In this document: one piece after another, positions 8,500 through 17,672 of the stretch
Layout: every line of letters starts with the position of its first letter
How positions within the stretch are numbered: position 1 is the stretch's first letter
Assembly (NCBI GenBank): GCA_040772505.1
Contig: JAXGYA010000009.1
Location: forward strand, 1 to 64,000
DNA: 64,000 nucleotides
DNA from: Mariniphaga sp040772505
Lineage (GTDB): Bacteria; Bacteroidota; Bacteroidia; Bacteroidales; Prolixibacteraceae
Direction of reading: 5' to 3'
Position numbers and translations under genes: made by a program
The notes under the pieces: generated by a model
Told to the model about the DNA's origin: nothing
The model's input: only the letters and a program-made list of their open reading frames with translations
Database searches by the model: none

Positions 8500-10110
8500 T
8501 TATATCTGAGTTTCTGCTTTTTTCAATTTTTTCATTTTTGCAATCCTCTGCACACATGGTCTGCGGGCAATCATCACCGAAACGCCGTTAAAAGCCATCT
8601 CTTCGCGGATGATATTCACCATCTGGCTGTGGTTTCTTTTGACGGGCACAAACAGGCGGATATGTTCGGGAGCAACGCCCACGCCTTCGCATATTTTTTC
8701 GATGCGCCCTTTGGCTGCCGATTTTTGGCCACCGGTCATTGCCACGGCTTCATTATCCACAATCATAATGTTGACATTGCTGTTTTCATTCACGCAGTCG
8801 AGCAGTCCGGTGATTCCTGAATGGGTGAATGTGGAGTCGCCGATTACTGCAAAAACTGGAGAAAGACCGGCATCTGCCGCTCCCTTTGCCATGGTGATGG
8901 AAGCGCCCATGTCAACGCAGGTATTGATGGTATTGTAGGGCGGCAATGCGCCTAATGTGTAGCATCCGATATCGGAAAAGACCCTGCCATTGCCGATTTT
9001 TGCAATTACTTCATTCAGTGCGTTGTAGGTATCCTGGTGGCCACAGCCGGCGCAGAGTGACGGCGGTCTGCCAACCAGTGAAGCGGGCACTTTGAGCGGC
9101 TCCTCCTTTTGAATTCCTAATGCTTTTGCCAGATGGTCCGGGTTGAGCTCGCCGCGGCGGGGCAGGCTGCCGTCAAGCCGCCCGGAAACTGCGGTACCCT
9201 TTTTGAAAAAATCTGTAAGCATCTCTTCAACAAGCGGATAGCCATCTTCAGCAACTAGCAGCCTGTTGCATTGGTTTTCAAGTTTTTGCAGCATTTTCTC
9301 AGGCAGCGGATAGTGGGTGATTTTCACCACTGGAAAAGGACAGACTCCGCCCGGATAGTTTTCCAACAGGTAGTTGTAGGCAATTCCGCAGCAAACAATG
9401 CCCAGGCTTTTATCTTCTCCGTCAATGTACTGATTGTAACCCGACTCCTCCGACAGTTTCAAAAGTCCTTCCTGCTTATCTAACAGGTTTTGATAATATT
9501 TCCTGCCATACGCCGGGAGCAGCATAAACTGCATCAGGTTTTCAGGCAGACGGAGCGAGTTTTCGGGCTGCAGTGGTTGTTGAACCACCCCCGAGCGGGA
9601 GTGTGCCATCCGCGTGGTAATGCGAATCATCACTGGCAGACCGGTTTTTTCAGAAAATGCAAACGCATCGTAGGTCATGTCGTAAGCTTCCTGCTGGCTG
9701 GAGGGTTCAAAAACGGGAATCATGGCAAATTTTCCGTAAAACCGCGAATCCTGCTCATTTTGCGAAGAGTGCTGCGAGGGGTCGTCGGCAACGGCTACCA
9801 CCATTCCGCCGTGAATGCCGGTGATTGCCATATTCATAAAAACGTCGGCTGCAACGTTCAGCCCCACATGCTTCATGCTGGTCAGCGACCGCTTGCCGGC
9901 ATAAGACATACCCAATGCAGTTTCCAAAGCTGTCTTTTCGTTTGCCGACCATTCCCGGTGAATGTTTCGTTCAATAGCGGTTTGGCTGAGCTGAATATAT
10001 TCGGTGATTTCGGTTGAAGGCGTTCCGGGATAGCCATAAGCACCTGATATTCCGGCATCAATGGCTGCCTGCCCGATAGCTTCAACACCCAACAGTAATT
10101 TTCGTTGCAT
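8500..10110 (-). CDS. iorA: Indolepyruvate:ferredoxin oxidoreductase subunit alpha (short form)
   Basis: This thiamine-diphosphate subunit performs 2-oxoacid decarboxylation. The start is set at ATG 10110, giving MQRKLLLG and 536 residues. The open frame extends to 10248, but that extension is basic and cysteine-rich and unlike the family. Visible motifs are GYPGTPSTEI near residue 20, CAGCGHQD, and the TPP/Mg segment GDSTFTHSGI with later DNEAVAMTGGQ. The chain stops at about RRPCVQRIAKM, so the C-terminal ferredoxin domain with two 4Fe-4S motifs found in archaeal IorA is absent. Electrons must then leave by another route. It forms an operon with iorB. Confidence 0.93.
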   Translation of the reverse strand: MQRKLLLGVEAIGQAAIDAGISGAYGYPGTPSTEITEYIQLSQTAIERNIHREWSANEKTALETALGMSYAGKRSLTSMKHVGLNVAADVFMNMAITGIHGGMVVAVADDPSQHSSQNEQDSRFYGKFAMIPVFEPSSQQEAYDMTYDAFAFSEKTGLPVMIRITTRMAHSRSGVVQQPLQPENSLRLPENLMQFMLLPAYGRKYYQNLLDKQEGLLKLSEESGYNQYIDGEDKSLGIVCCGIAYNYLLENYPGGVCPFPVVKITHYPLPEKMLQKLENQCNRLLVAEDGYPLVEEMLTDFFKKGTAVSGRLDGSLPRRGELNPDHLAKALGIQKEEPLKVPASLVGRPPSLCAGCGHQDTYNALNEVIAKIGNGRVFSDIGCYTLGALPPYNTINTCVDMGASITMAKGAADAGLSPVFAVIGDSTFTHSGITGLLDCVNENSNVNIMIVDNEAVAMTGGQKSAAKGRIEKICEGVGVAPEHIRLFVPVKRNHSQMVNIIREEMAFNGVSVMIARRPCVQRIAKMKKLKKAETQI

Positions 10111-10192
10111 ACCTTTTTGAATTTTTGGAGCGCCAAAATAGGATTTTATTGATGAAAAACAGCAAAAAATCCGGCTAAAGCAATTCTTAATA

Positions 10193-10205
10193 AGACACTG
10201 TGTCT
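10193..10205. promoter_or_regulatory. Perfect 13-base palindrome upstream of iorA
   Basis: AGACACTGTGTCT is a dyad with six-base half sites, centred about 89 bases before the iorA ATG and within the tkt-iorA spacer. It has the size of a regulator operator, but no regulator is linked and short palindromes arise by chance. Confidence 0.25.
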
Positions 10206-10288
10206 GATTATTTGCAAAAGGTGCCTTGTTGTCCGATGGATGCTTCAAAACAAGGTCACCTCTTTAGAACCGGCATTTTCAATGCTTT

Positions 10289-12322
10289 TTATCTGTTCAG
10301 CATTTTTGTAACCTGCTTGTAAACGTTTTCGGCGTTGAAACCTAATTTTTCATCCAAAACTTTGTAGGGTGCTGAAAAGCCAAATGATTCCATCCCCCAT
10401 ATTTTACCGTTTTCGCCAACTAATCCGGCAAGGGTAACCGGCAGTCCGGCAGTGAGCCCGAATCGTGGAATTCCGTCAGGAAGCACACTTTGCTGATAAT
10501 CTTCCGGCTGATTGCGGAACAACCCTTCGGAAGGTGCGGAAACCACCTGTATTTTCAGGTTATCACGTTCGCTGAGCAGCTTTGCGCCTTCAACTAAGGT
10601 GGAGACTTCCGAGCCGCTTGCCACTAATACCACATCCGGAGTGCCTTCAGGTTTCACTACTATATAGGCTCCCTTTTTGGTTTGCAGTGCCGATTGATAG
10701 GCATCTCCGCTCACGGGCAGGTTTTCAATGTTTTGACGCGATAAAATCAGCGCTGTGGGAGTGGTAGTGTTTTCCATTGCCATTTTCCATGCGACGGTGG
10801 TTTCGTTCACATCCGCAGGACGGAGCACCAGCATACTGCTGCTTCCGCTGTGGTTCTTGAGTTTTTCCATCAGGCGGATTTGTGCTTCCTGCTCCACCGG
10901 CTGGTGGGTCGGCCCATCTTCGCCTACACGGAATGCGTCGTGCGTCCAGACATATTTCACAGGAAGTTCCATGAGTGCTGTCAACCTGACTGCCGGTTTC
11001 ATATAGTCGGAGAAGACAAAGAAAGTTCCGCAAACGGGGATAACGCCGCCATGCAGCGCCATTCCGCTGGCTAAGCAGGCCATAGTCAGCTCGCTGACGC
11101 CAACCTGAAGGAAAGAACCGCTGAAATCGTCTTTTGTGAAAGCAGTGGTTTTTTTCAGGAATCCATCGGTTTTGTCGGAGTTGGAGAGGTCGGCAGAAGC
11201 CACAATCAGATTTTCGATTTTTCCTGCCATGGCGCCCATCACATTGCCTGAAGCAGCACGGGTGGCATTGTTGGCTTTTTGCTCGATAGCCGAAAAGTCA
11301 AACTCCGGCAGTTTATTGGAAAAGAACAGATTCCATTTTGCTGCAAGCTCCGGATTTTCCTTTTTCCACTGAGCCTGTGCCGCTTTTTTCTCTTTGGCAG
11401 TGCGGATGAGTTCTTCTCTCCGTTTGTCATATATTGCTTTCACATCATCAAAAATGACAAAAGGATTTTCCGGGTCGCCTCCCAGGTTTTTAATCGTTCC
11501 GGCAAATGAGGCACCTGCGCCCGAAAGCGGCATGCCGTGGGTTGACACCTGATGTTCAAAGCTTTCGCCCGTTTCAGTAATGGCGCCCTTGCCCATAACC
11601 GTTTTCCCTATGATAAGGGTTGGTTTTTCCGTTTCGGCTCCGGCGTTTTTCAGTGCTTCTCTTATCTGTTCCGGGTTATTCCCGTCGATGGTAACAACTT
11701 TCCATCCCCACGCTTCATATTTTTTTGCAGTATCTTCAGTCGATACGGCATCTGTGGTTGTGGAGAGCTGAATTTTATTGGAGTCATAGAACATAATCAG
11801 GTTGTCCAGTCCCAGATGACCTGCAATTCGTCCTGCTCCCTGTGATATTTCCTCCTGAATTCCGCCATCGGAAATGAAAGTGTATATTTTGTGTGACATC
11901 CAGTTGCCAAACCGGGTTTTCAGAAATTTTTCGGCAATGGCTGCGCCAACGGCCATGGTGTGTCCCTGTCCAAGGGGCCCTGAAGTATTTTCAATTCCGC
12001 GTAACACATCCACCTCCGGGTGTCCGGGTGTTACGCTGCCCCACTGGCGAAAGTTTTTCAGGTCTTCCATGTCGAAAAAACCTGCCATTGTCAATACGGA
12101 ATAGAGCATGGGCGACATGTGTCCGGGATCGAGGAAAAACCGGTCCCTGTTTGACCATGAAGTATCGGTAGGATCATAATTTAAGAATTCGGAATAAAGG
12201 ATGTGAATAAAATCAGCGCCACCCATAGCGCCACCGGGATGCCCGGATTTTGCTTTCTCAACCATGGCGGCAGAGAGTATGCGAATATTGTCTGCAGCTC
12301 TGGTTTCAATTTGCTTACTCAT
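10289..12322 (-). CDS. tkt: Transketolase
   Basis: This 677-residue enzyme transfers two-carbon ketol units in the non-oxidative pentose phosphate pathway. It shows the full domain order: the TPP-binding Pp domain (KSGHPGGAMG near 25-35, GPLGQGHTMAVG near 115, and ISDGGIQEE), the pyrimidine domain from about 355, and a C-terminal domain from about 540. The length is normal. A strong terminator separates it from serA upstream, and a TAACTTTG -7-like element sits at 12366-12373 (minus), so it probably has its own promoter. Confidence 0.96.
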   Translation of the reverse strand: MSKQIETRAADNIRILSAAMVEKAKSGHPGGAMGGADFIHILYSEFLNYDPTDTSWSNRDRFFLDPGHMSPMLYSVLTMAGFFDMEDLKNFRQWGSVTPGHPEVDVLRGIENTSGPLGQGHTMAVGAAIAEKFLKTRFGNWMSHKIYTFISDGGIQEEISQGAGRIAGHLGLDNLIMFYDSNKIQLSTTTDAVSTEDTAKKYEAWGWKVVTIDGNNPEQIREALKNAGAETEKPTLIIGKTVMGKGAITETGESFEHQVSTHGMPLSGAGASFAGTIKNLGGDPENPFVIFDDVKAIYDKRREELIRTAKEKKAAQAQWKKENPELAAKWNLFFSNKLPEFDFSAIEQKANNATRAASGNVMGAMAGKIENLIVASADLSNSDKTDGFLKKTTAFTKDDFSGSFLQVGVSELTMACLASGMALHGGVIPVCGTFFVFSDYMKPAVRLTALMELPVKYVWTHDAFRVGEDGPTHQPVEQEAQIRLMEKLKNHSGSSSMLVLRPADVNETTVAWKMAMENTTTPTALILSRQNIENLPVSGDAYQSALQTKKGAYIVVKPEGTPDVVLVASGSEVSTLVEGAKLLSERDNLKIQVVSAPSEGLFRNQPEDYQQSVLPDGIPRFGLTAGLPVTLAGLVGENGKIWGMESFGFSAPYKVLDEKLGFNAENVYKQVTKMLNR

Positions 12323-12375
12323 ATTTTTTGTTTTAAAAATTATTATTTTGATTTCTGAAAGAACCCAAAGTTAAC

Positions 12376-12408
12376 AAAAAAGAGGAATACTGAAGCTTCC
12401 TCTTTTTT
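12376..12408. terminator. Rho-independent terminator, serA
   Basis: AAAAAAGAGGAA at 12376-12387 pairs perfectly with TTCCTCTTTTTT at 12397-12408 over a nine-base loop. The stem lies 12 bases beyond the serA stop and gives a U-tract in the minus direction (and on the plus strand). It insulates tkt from serA. Confidence 0.85.
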
Positions 12409-12419
12409 GCAAACGTTGT

Positions 12420-13592
12420 TTATGCCTGAATTATGCGTACCATGAAAACCCCTTCAATGGACTTAAGTTTCTCTTGTAGTCCAAGGTCTAATGTGGGCAC
12501 ATTCACATCGATGATGTTGTAGGCTATATTCTCATGTTTTCTGTTCAGCAGATTATCAATGTTTAACCCTTCAGAAGCAAGCACACTGGAAATCTGACTG
12601 ACCATTTTGGGAATATTCTGATTGGCAATCAGAATTCTGGCGCCACCGTTGCGATCCATTTCCGCTTCCGGGAAATTCACCGAATTTTTAATATTTCCAC
12701 TCTCCAGAAAGTTTTTAATCTGCTTCACAGCCATAATTGCACAGTTGATTTCCGATTCTGTTGTGGAAGCGCCTAAGTGAGGAATGGCGATGGTGTTCTT
12801 CATTTTCAGTAACCTCTCGTTTGGGAAATCGGTGATGTAGCGTGCTACTTTTCCGGTTTCAATGGCATTTTCCAATGCATCCAGATCAACCAGCCCGCCA
12901 CGTGAGAAATTGAGAATACGCACATCATTCTTCATCATTTGCAGCCTCTCTTCACAGATATAATTTTTTGTTTCGTGCGTTAGCGGAACATTTAGCGTAA
13001 CGTAATCGGCATGACTGAGCAGCGCCTGAACGTCATTAACGAATTTGACGTGGTTATTTAACTGCAGCGCCCGGTTCACAGACATGTAGGGGTCATATCC
13101 GATCACCTTCATTCCCAGATACCAGGCTACATTTGCGACCTGTATCCCGATAGCGCCCAATCCGATAACGGCAAGGGTTTTTCCCTGAATTTCCTGACCG
13201 GCAAAGCTTTTTTTGCCTTGTTCAATCAGTGCCGGCACTTCATCGCCCTTCCCAATCAGAGTTTTTGCCCATTCTGCACCCTGAATAATGTCTCTTGACA
13301 CCAGGAGCAAACCGGCAATTACCAGCTCCTTCACCCCGTTGGCATTGGCTCCGGGCGTGTTGAAAACAACAATTCCCTTTTCTGTGCATTTTTCAACAGG
13401 AATATTGTTTATTCCGGCTCCTGCCCGCGCAACTGCCTTTAATGGCGGCAGTAATTCCATATCGTGCATGTTGTAGCTGCGCAATATTATTGCATCAGGC
13501 GATTCAATATTAGTATCAATTTCGTAGTTGTCTGATGGAAGCAGGGTAAGTCCTTCGCTGTCTATCTTGTTCAGCGTTTTTATTTTAAACAT
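12420..13592 (-). CDS. serA: D-3-phosphoglycerate dehydrogenase
   Basis: This 390-residue NAD-dependent enzyme makes 3-phosphohydroxypyruvate, the first step of serine synthesis. It has the catalytic/substrate domain at both ends, a Rossmann motif GLGAIG near 143-148, the GGLVD loop and HLGAST containing the catalytic histidine, and a C-terminal ACT domain from about 320 for serine feedback. Length fits the short ACT-containing SerA type. The usual partner serC is not adjacent; the gene is followed by its own terminator. Confidence 0.94.
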   Translation of the reverse strand: MFKIKTLNKIDSEGLTLLPSDNYEIDTNIESPDAIILRSYNMHDMELLPPLKAVARAGAGINNIPVEKCTEKGIVVFNTPGANANGVKELVIAGLLLVSRDIIQGAEWAKTLIGKGDEVPALIEQGKKSFAGQEIQGKTLAVIGLGAIGIQVANVAWYLGMKVIGYDPYMSVNRALQLNNHVKFVNDVQALLSHADYVTLNVPLTHETKNYICEERLQMMKNDVRILNFSRGGLVDLDALENAIETGKVARYITDFPNERLLKMKNTIAIPHLGASTTESEINCAIMAVKQIKNFLESGNIKNSVNFPEAEMDRNGGARILIANQNIPKMVSQISSVLASEGLNIDNLLNRKHENIAYNIIDVNVPTLDLGLQEKLKSIEGVFMVRIIQA

Positions 13593-13716
13593 ATGTTTAT
13601 TATTAAAAAATTATTTTTTATGTGCTTTGCACATGACGAAATTGCAGATTTTTATCTCAGGAACGGGGAAAGGGAGCAACTAAATCATTAAATATGAAAT
13701 TAATATTAAGTGGTTT

Positions 13717-14556
13717 TTACTTCAATCTGACTTTTGCAAAAACCGGCAGATGGTCAGAAGGAAACCGGTGGTCTTTAAAATCGGACAGTGCAGCATATTT
13801 CAGTACATCAACTTTGTTGTTTACAAACACGTAGTCAATACGTGCTTTGCTTGTTAGTTCGGCATCAATTTTAAAAGCCTGAAATGTTCCAACCGGACCG
13901 TAAGCCGGTTCTTCGGAAACTTCAAAGCTGTCCCGCAGGTGTTTTTTCAGAAGAAGTATCGGTTCGGAGTCGGGCGACAGATTAAAATCGCCGGTAACCA
14001 AAACCGGAATGTCTTTGTTTTGTGTGATTTCCTGAATTTTCTTCCAGATGAGTTCAGCAGAAATTTTCCGTGCCTCCATACCGCGATGGTCGAAATGGGT
14101 ATTGAAGAAGACAAACTGTTTCCCGGTTTCAGCCGATTCAAATTTTCCCCAGGTAACAATCCGGTTTAGAGCTGCATCCCAGCTTTTACTTGGTTTTTCG
14201 GGTGTTTCGGAAAGCCAGAAATTGCCATGGTCAAGCAGTTTAAACTTTGATTTATTGTAGAAAATTGGTGTAAATTCTCCTGCTTTGTCTCCGTCATCAC
14301 GGCCAATGCCAAACCAGCCAAATCCGGGCAGTCCGTTTTCAATGTCCAGAATTTGTTGGTAGAGTGCTTCCTGCAGTCCAAAGATGTCGGCATTGTGAAA
14401 GCGCAGCAGACCGTTGACCATTTCAATCCGGTTTGGCCATGAATTTTCTCCATCGGGAGCGGTGCCGTACCTGATGTTGAAGGATACTACATTGATTTGC
14501 TGTGAGAAAAGTGAAAAAGGAATCAACCACAAAACGATGAGAAATATTCTTTTCAT
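13717..14556 (-). CDS. Secreted endonuclease/exonuclease/phosphatase-family hydrolase
   Basis: This 279-residue protein belongs to the EEP fold, which hydrolyses phosphodiester or phosphomonoester bonds. The start is ATG 14556, which opens a clear signal peptide (MKRIFLIVLW...FSQQ); an upstream ATG adds ten non-signal residues. Visible motifs are VVSFNIRYG, GLQEAL with the metal-binding E, NTHFDHRG, VTGDFN and the terminal SDHLPV histidine. The substrate (nucleic acid, lipid or sugar phosphate) cannot be told. It acts outside the cytoplasm. Confidence 0.88.
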   Translation of the reverse strand: MKRIFLIVLWLIPFSLFSQQINVVSFNIRYGTAPDGENSWPNRIEMVNGLLRFHNADIFGLQEALYQQILDIENGLPGFGWFGIGRDDGDKAGEFTPIFYNKSKFKLLDHGNFWLSETPEKPSKSWDAALNRIVTWGKFESAETGKQFVFFNTHFDHRGMEARKISAELIWKKIQEITQNKDIPVLVTGDFNLSPDSEPILLLKKHLRDSFEVSEEPAYGPVGTFQAFKIDAELTSKARIDYVFVNNKVDVLKYAALSDFKDHRFPSDHLPVFAKVRLK

Positions 14557-14627
14557 TATGCTGTTTATTTGTAAATTATTCGGCAAATATACAAATAATG
14601 AGGGCAGGATGGATTTTTGAAATAAAA

Positions 14628-14652
14628 AAGGACCCGGGAATGCCGGATCCTT
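14628..14652 (-). terminator. Rho-independent terminator of the hydrogenase operon
   Basis: AAGGACCCGG (14628-14637) pairs with CCGGATCCTT (14643-14652) with one mismatch in ten and a five-base loop. In the minus direction a run of six T follows, 15 bases after the hydA stop. Confidence 0.8.
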
Positions 14653-14666
14653 AATTGAAAAGAAAT

Positions 14667-16457
14667 TTAATACCTCTCCCGTTTTGTATAAGTGGTGTGC
14701 AGCAACTGATGCGACAATTCACCCAGGGGCTCTTTGAGAAAATCGTTATAAAGTTTTTGAATTTCCGGATTCATGTGTGATTTCCGGATGGGCAAATCTG
14801 CATCTTCGGCATAAATTGCTTCAGTGCGTTTTTGTCTGATCTCGGGATTTGTCGGTATGGGCTGCCCGCCACCACCTAAGCAACCTCCGGGACACGCCAT
14901 GATTTCGATGAAGTGAAAATCGGATTTTCCGTTTTTTATGTCATCCATCACCTGTTTTGCATTAACCAGTCCGTGAGCAACAGCACATTTCAGCTCAACT
15001 CCGTCCAAAAATGCCCATTCTTTCAGGGGGTCTTCAATTTTTATGGAAGCATACCTTACACCTTCGACGCCTCTTACCGGCATGATATTCAGATTTTCAA
15101 ACGGCACATCCCTGCCGGTGATCAGTTCATATGCCGTGCGTAGCGCGGCTTCCATTACGCCGCCGGTTGCGCCGAATATTACGCCTGCTCCGGAGGAATC
15201 TCCCATCAGCCGGTCATACTTTGCCGGCTCCAGCTCTTTGAAATCCAATCCTGCCTGTTTTATCATTATTGCCAGCTCCCGGGTGGTTAGCACATAGTCC
15301 ACATCCCTGTAGCCGCTGTCGTGCATCTCGGGCCTGTGAGCCTCAAATTTTTTTGCTGTGCACGGCATAATGGATACTGAAATAATTTTTGAGGGGTCAA
15401 GATTACGCGCTTTTGCATAATAGGTTTTGGCTAACGAACCAAACATCTGCTGAGGTGATTTACAGGTGGAAAGATGCCCCAGGTATTCAGGATAGAGATG
15501 TTCGATATATTTTATCCAGCCCGGGGAACAGGAAGTAAGCATCGGAAATTTAACATCTTTGTTGTTATCAACCAAAGCTTTTTTCAACCTTGACAGCAAT
15601 TCGTTTCCCTCTTCCACGATTGTCAGGTCAGCCGTAAAGTCTGTGTCAAGCACCGAGTCGAAACCTAATCTTTTCAGCGCTGCCACCATTTTGCCGGTAA
15701 CACGTTCGCCCGGTTCCATTCCCATCTCTTCACCCAATCCAACGCGCACGGCGGGCGCAGTTTGGATTATAACATGTTTTGTGGGGTCTGAAATTGCACT
15801 CCACACCTCTTCAATGTAGTTTCTTTCGATTAATGCACCAGTGGGGCAGTGGATGATGCATTGCCCGCAATTGGTGCAAACCACATCATTCATGGGCTTT
15901 TCAAAAAAAGTTGAAATTTTCATCTTGTCGCCCTTATAGGCAACCGTGAGTGCATTTACTCCCTGAAGCTCGGCACAGGTGCGCACACAACGCTGGCAGC
16001 GGATGCACTTGCTGTCGTCCTTAATGATGGAAGGGGAAAACATGTCGATGGTATAATTCTTCAGCGGAGTGAGCTCAAGGAAATCCTGGGTCATGATTTT
16101 ATACTCGGAAGAGATGTCCTGAAGCTCGCAGTTGCCGTTGCGGTAGCATTTTGTGCAGTCTGCATTGTGCTCTGCCAAAAGAAGCTCGATGATATGTTTT
16201 CTTGAGTTTCTGACTTTCAGGCTGTTTGTGAGTATTTCCATTCCCTCTTCACAGGGGGTTGCGCAGGCAGCGGAAAGTCTTTTCTGCCCAACGACTTCTA
16301 CAACACAAACTCTGCAATTCCCAGCTACACAAAGGTCTTTGTGGTAGCAAAGTGTAGGGATTTTGATCCCTATCCCGTATGCAGCATCAAGAATGGTTTT
16401 CCCTTTTTCAATTTTAACAGGAAAACTGTTTATAGTAATATTTACTGTTTTTTCCAT
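14667..16457 (-). CDS. hydA: [FeFe]-hydrogenase catalytic subunit
   Basis: This 596-residue cytoplasmic enzyme reduces protons or oxidises H2 at an H-cluster. From ATG 16457 (the open frame itself begins at a GTG six bases earlier), the N-terminal 2Fe-2S domain uses C37, C48, C51 and C65. It is followed by a His-Cys3 4Fe-4S site (H97, C101, C104, C110) and two 4Fe-4S motifs (C151/154/157/161 and C194/197/200/204). H-cluster motifs are TSCSPGW (C310), MPCTAKK (C366) and MACPGGCLGGGGQP (C522, C526). This is the group A multi-subunit type, last gene of a NuoE-NuoF-HydA operon, so NAD(P)H is the likely electron partner. Maturases HydEFG are not in the window. Confidence 0.96.
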   Translation of the reverse strand: MEKTVNITINSFPVKIEKGKTILDAAYGIGIKIPTLCYHKDLCVAGNCRVCVVEVVGQKRLSAACATPCEEGMEILTNSLKVRNSRKHIIELLLAEHNADCTKCYRNGNCELQDISSEYKIMTQDFLELTPLKNYTIDMFSPSIIKDDSKCIRCQRCVRTCAELQGVNALTVAYKGDKMKISTFFEKPMNDVVCTNCGQCIIHCPTGALIERNYIEEVWSAISDPTKHVIIQTAPAVRVGLGEEMGMEPGERVTGKMVAALKRLGFDSVLDTDFTADLTIVEEGNELLSRLKKALVDNNKDVKFPMLTSCSPGWIKYIEHLYPEYLGHLSTCKSPQQMFGSLAKTYYAKARNLDPSKIISVSIMPCTAKKFEAHRPEMHDSGYRDVDYVLTTRELAIMIKQAGLDFKELEPAKYDRLMGDSSGAGVIFGATGGVMEAALRTAYELITGRDVPFENLNIMPVRGVEGVRYASIKIEDPLKEWAFLDGVELKCAVAHGLVNAKQVMDDIKNGKSDFHFIEIMACPGGCLGGGGQPIPTNPEIRQKRTEAIYAEDADLPIRKSHMNPEIQKLYNDFLKEPLGELSHQLLHTTYTKRERY

Positions 16458-16476
16458 AATCACTCTTTTTTGATGG

Positions 16477-17661
16477 TTAATAGATCATCTCTTCCCTGAA
16501 ATTTTCAACAATGGAGGAGAATGAATTGGCTACGGATTGTCCTAACCCGCATTTTGATGTGAGTTGCATAGTTTCCGTGAGTTTCAGTAATTTATCAAGG
16601 TATGACGCGGGCTTTTCGCCTCGTTTCACTGCTTTTATCCCTAATAAAAGCTGCTGGCAGCCAACGCGACAGGGAGTGCACTGACCACACGACTCTTCCC
16701 GGAAGAAATCCAGATAATTATCCAGCACGTTGAACATGGAGCGGGAACTGTTGAACAGCATCATTGAACCTCCGGTTGGCAGGGAAATTCCTACCAGTTT
16801 GCCTTCATAGCCAATGGCTGTGTCTCTGAACTTCTTGCGGGGCACCAGAAATCCGGAAGCTCCGCCAACCTGCACTGCCTTGGTATCTCCATCGCCAAAT
16901 TCGTAAACAAAATCCTGAAGACTCATGCCGAGCTCCAGCTCATAAATTCCGGGCTTGGGTGTGTCGCCCGAAACGGAAAAAAGCTTGGTGCCGCGGGAAT
17001 ACTGAACCCCAAGGTCGTAAAACTTTTTTGCTCCGTATTTAAAAATTGTCCATGTGTGCACCAGTGTTTCCACGTTGTTTACAACTGTCGGCATTCCAAT
17101 GTAACCTTGCTGGGTAGGGTAGGGCGGCTTGTTGCGGGGCTCTCCTCTGCGCCCCTCCATCGACTCCATGAGGGCAGTCTCTTCACCGCAGATATAGGCG
17201 CCGCTGCCCATGAAAATTTTGATTTTAAAATCGAGATTAATTTCCTGGCAATAGTACTCAAACTCCTTTATGGCTTTGTTCAACTCTTTTTCAAGGAACT
17301 TATATTCCCCACGCATATAGATGAACCCCTCTTTTGCGCCGACTACATAGCCGCAAACAGCCATGGCGGTGAGTACTTTGTAGGGCACCTGCGACAGAAT
17401 TTCCCGGTCTTTGAAAGTTCCGGGTTCGCCTTCGTCGGCGTTGCAAATCACATATTTGGCAGGTGCTTTCGCTTCTGCGGTGAGCTTCCATTTAAGCCCT
17501 GTAGGAAACCCGGCTCCCCCGCGCCCTTTGAGCTCCGAGCTTATCAGCTCGTTGATGAGGTCATCGCGTCTCTTTTTTATGGAGGCAGAGAGAATTTTCT
17601 CCCAGTCATTTTCGTTTCTGAAAATGAAATCCACCCTCTTTAACTGATAGGAGTATGACAT
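16477..17661 (-). CDS. hydB: NuoF-like hydrogenase subunit (HydB/HndC type), short form
   Basis: This 394-residue flavoprotein exchanges electrons between NAD(P)H and the Fe-S chain leading to HydA. It has the FMN/NADH site GRGGAGFPTG (47-56) and CNADEGEPGTF (73-83), an SLBB domain at about 240-290 and a 4Fe-4S motif C325/C328/C331/C371. It lacks both the N-terminal thioredoxin-like 2Fe-2S domain and the C-terminal ferredoxin domain of the roughly 600-residue HydB proteins of electron-bifurcating hydrogenases. It sits 11 bases after the NuoE-like gene and 19 before hydA. Whether the complex bifurcates is therefore open. Confidence 0.92.
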   Translation of the reverse strand: MSYSYQLKRVDFIFRNENDWEKILSASIKKRRDDLINELISSELKGRGGAGFPTGLKWKLTAEAKAPAKYVICNADEGEPGTFKDREILSQVPYKVLTAMAVCGYVVGAKEGFIYMRGEYKFLEKELNKAIKEFEYYCQEINLDFKIKIFMGSGAYICGEETALMESMEGRRGEPRNKPPYPTQQGYIGMPTVVNNVETLVHTWTIFKYGAKKFYDLGVQYSRGTKLFSVSGDTPKPGIYELELGMSLQDFVYEFGDGDTKAVQVGGASGFLVPRKKFRDTAIGYEGKLVGISLPTGGSMMLFNSSRSMFNVLDNYLDFFREESCGQCTPCRVGCQQLLLGIKAVKRGEKPASYLDKLLKLTETMQLTSKCGLGQSVANSFSSIVENFREEMIY

Positions 17662-17672
17662 ATCTTCTGTTT

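Noticed and set aside
9490..10017. 175-codon ORF antisense to iorA
   Set aside because: The opposite strand encodes clear TPP-enzyme motifs; histidine-rich shadow ORFs are typical here.
10111..10248. 46-codon N-terminal extension of iorA
   Set aside because: The extension is cysteine- and lysine-rich and unlike the family; MQRKLLLG at 10110 matches known starts.
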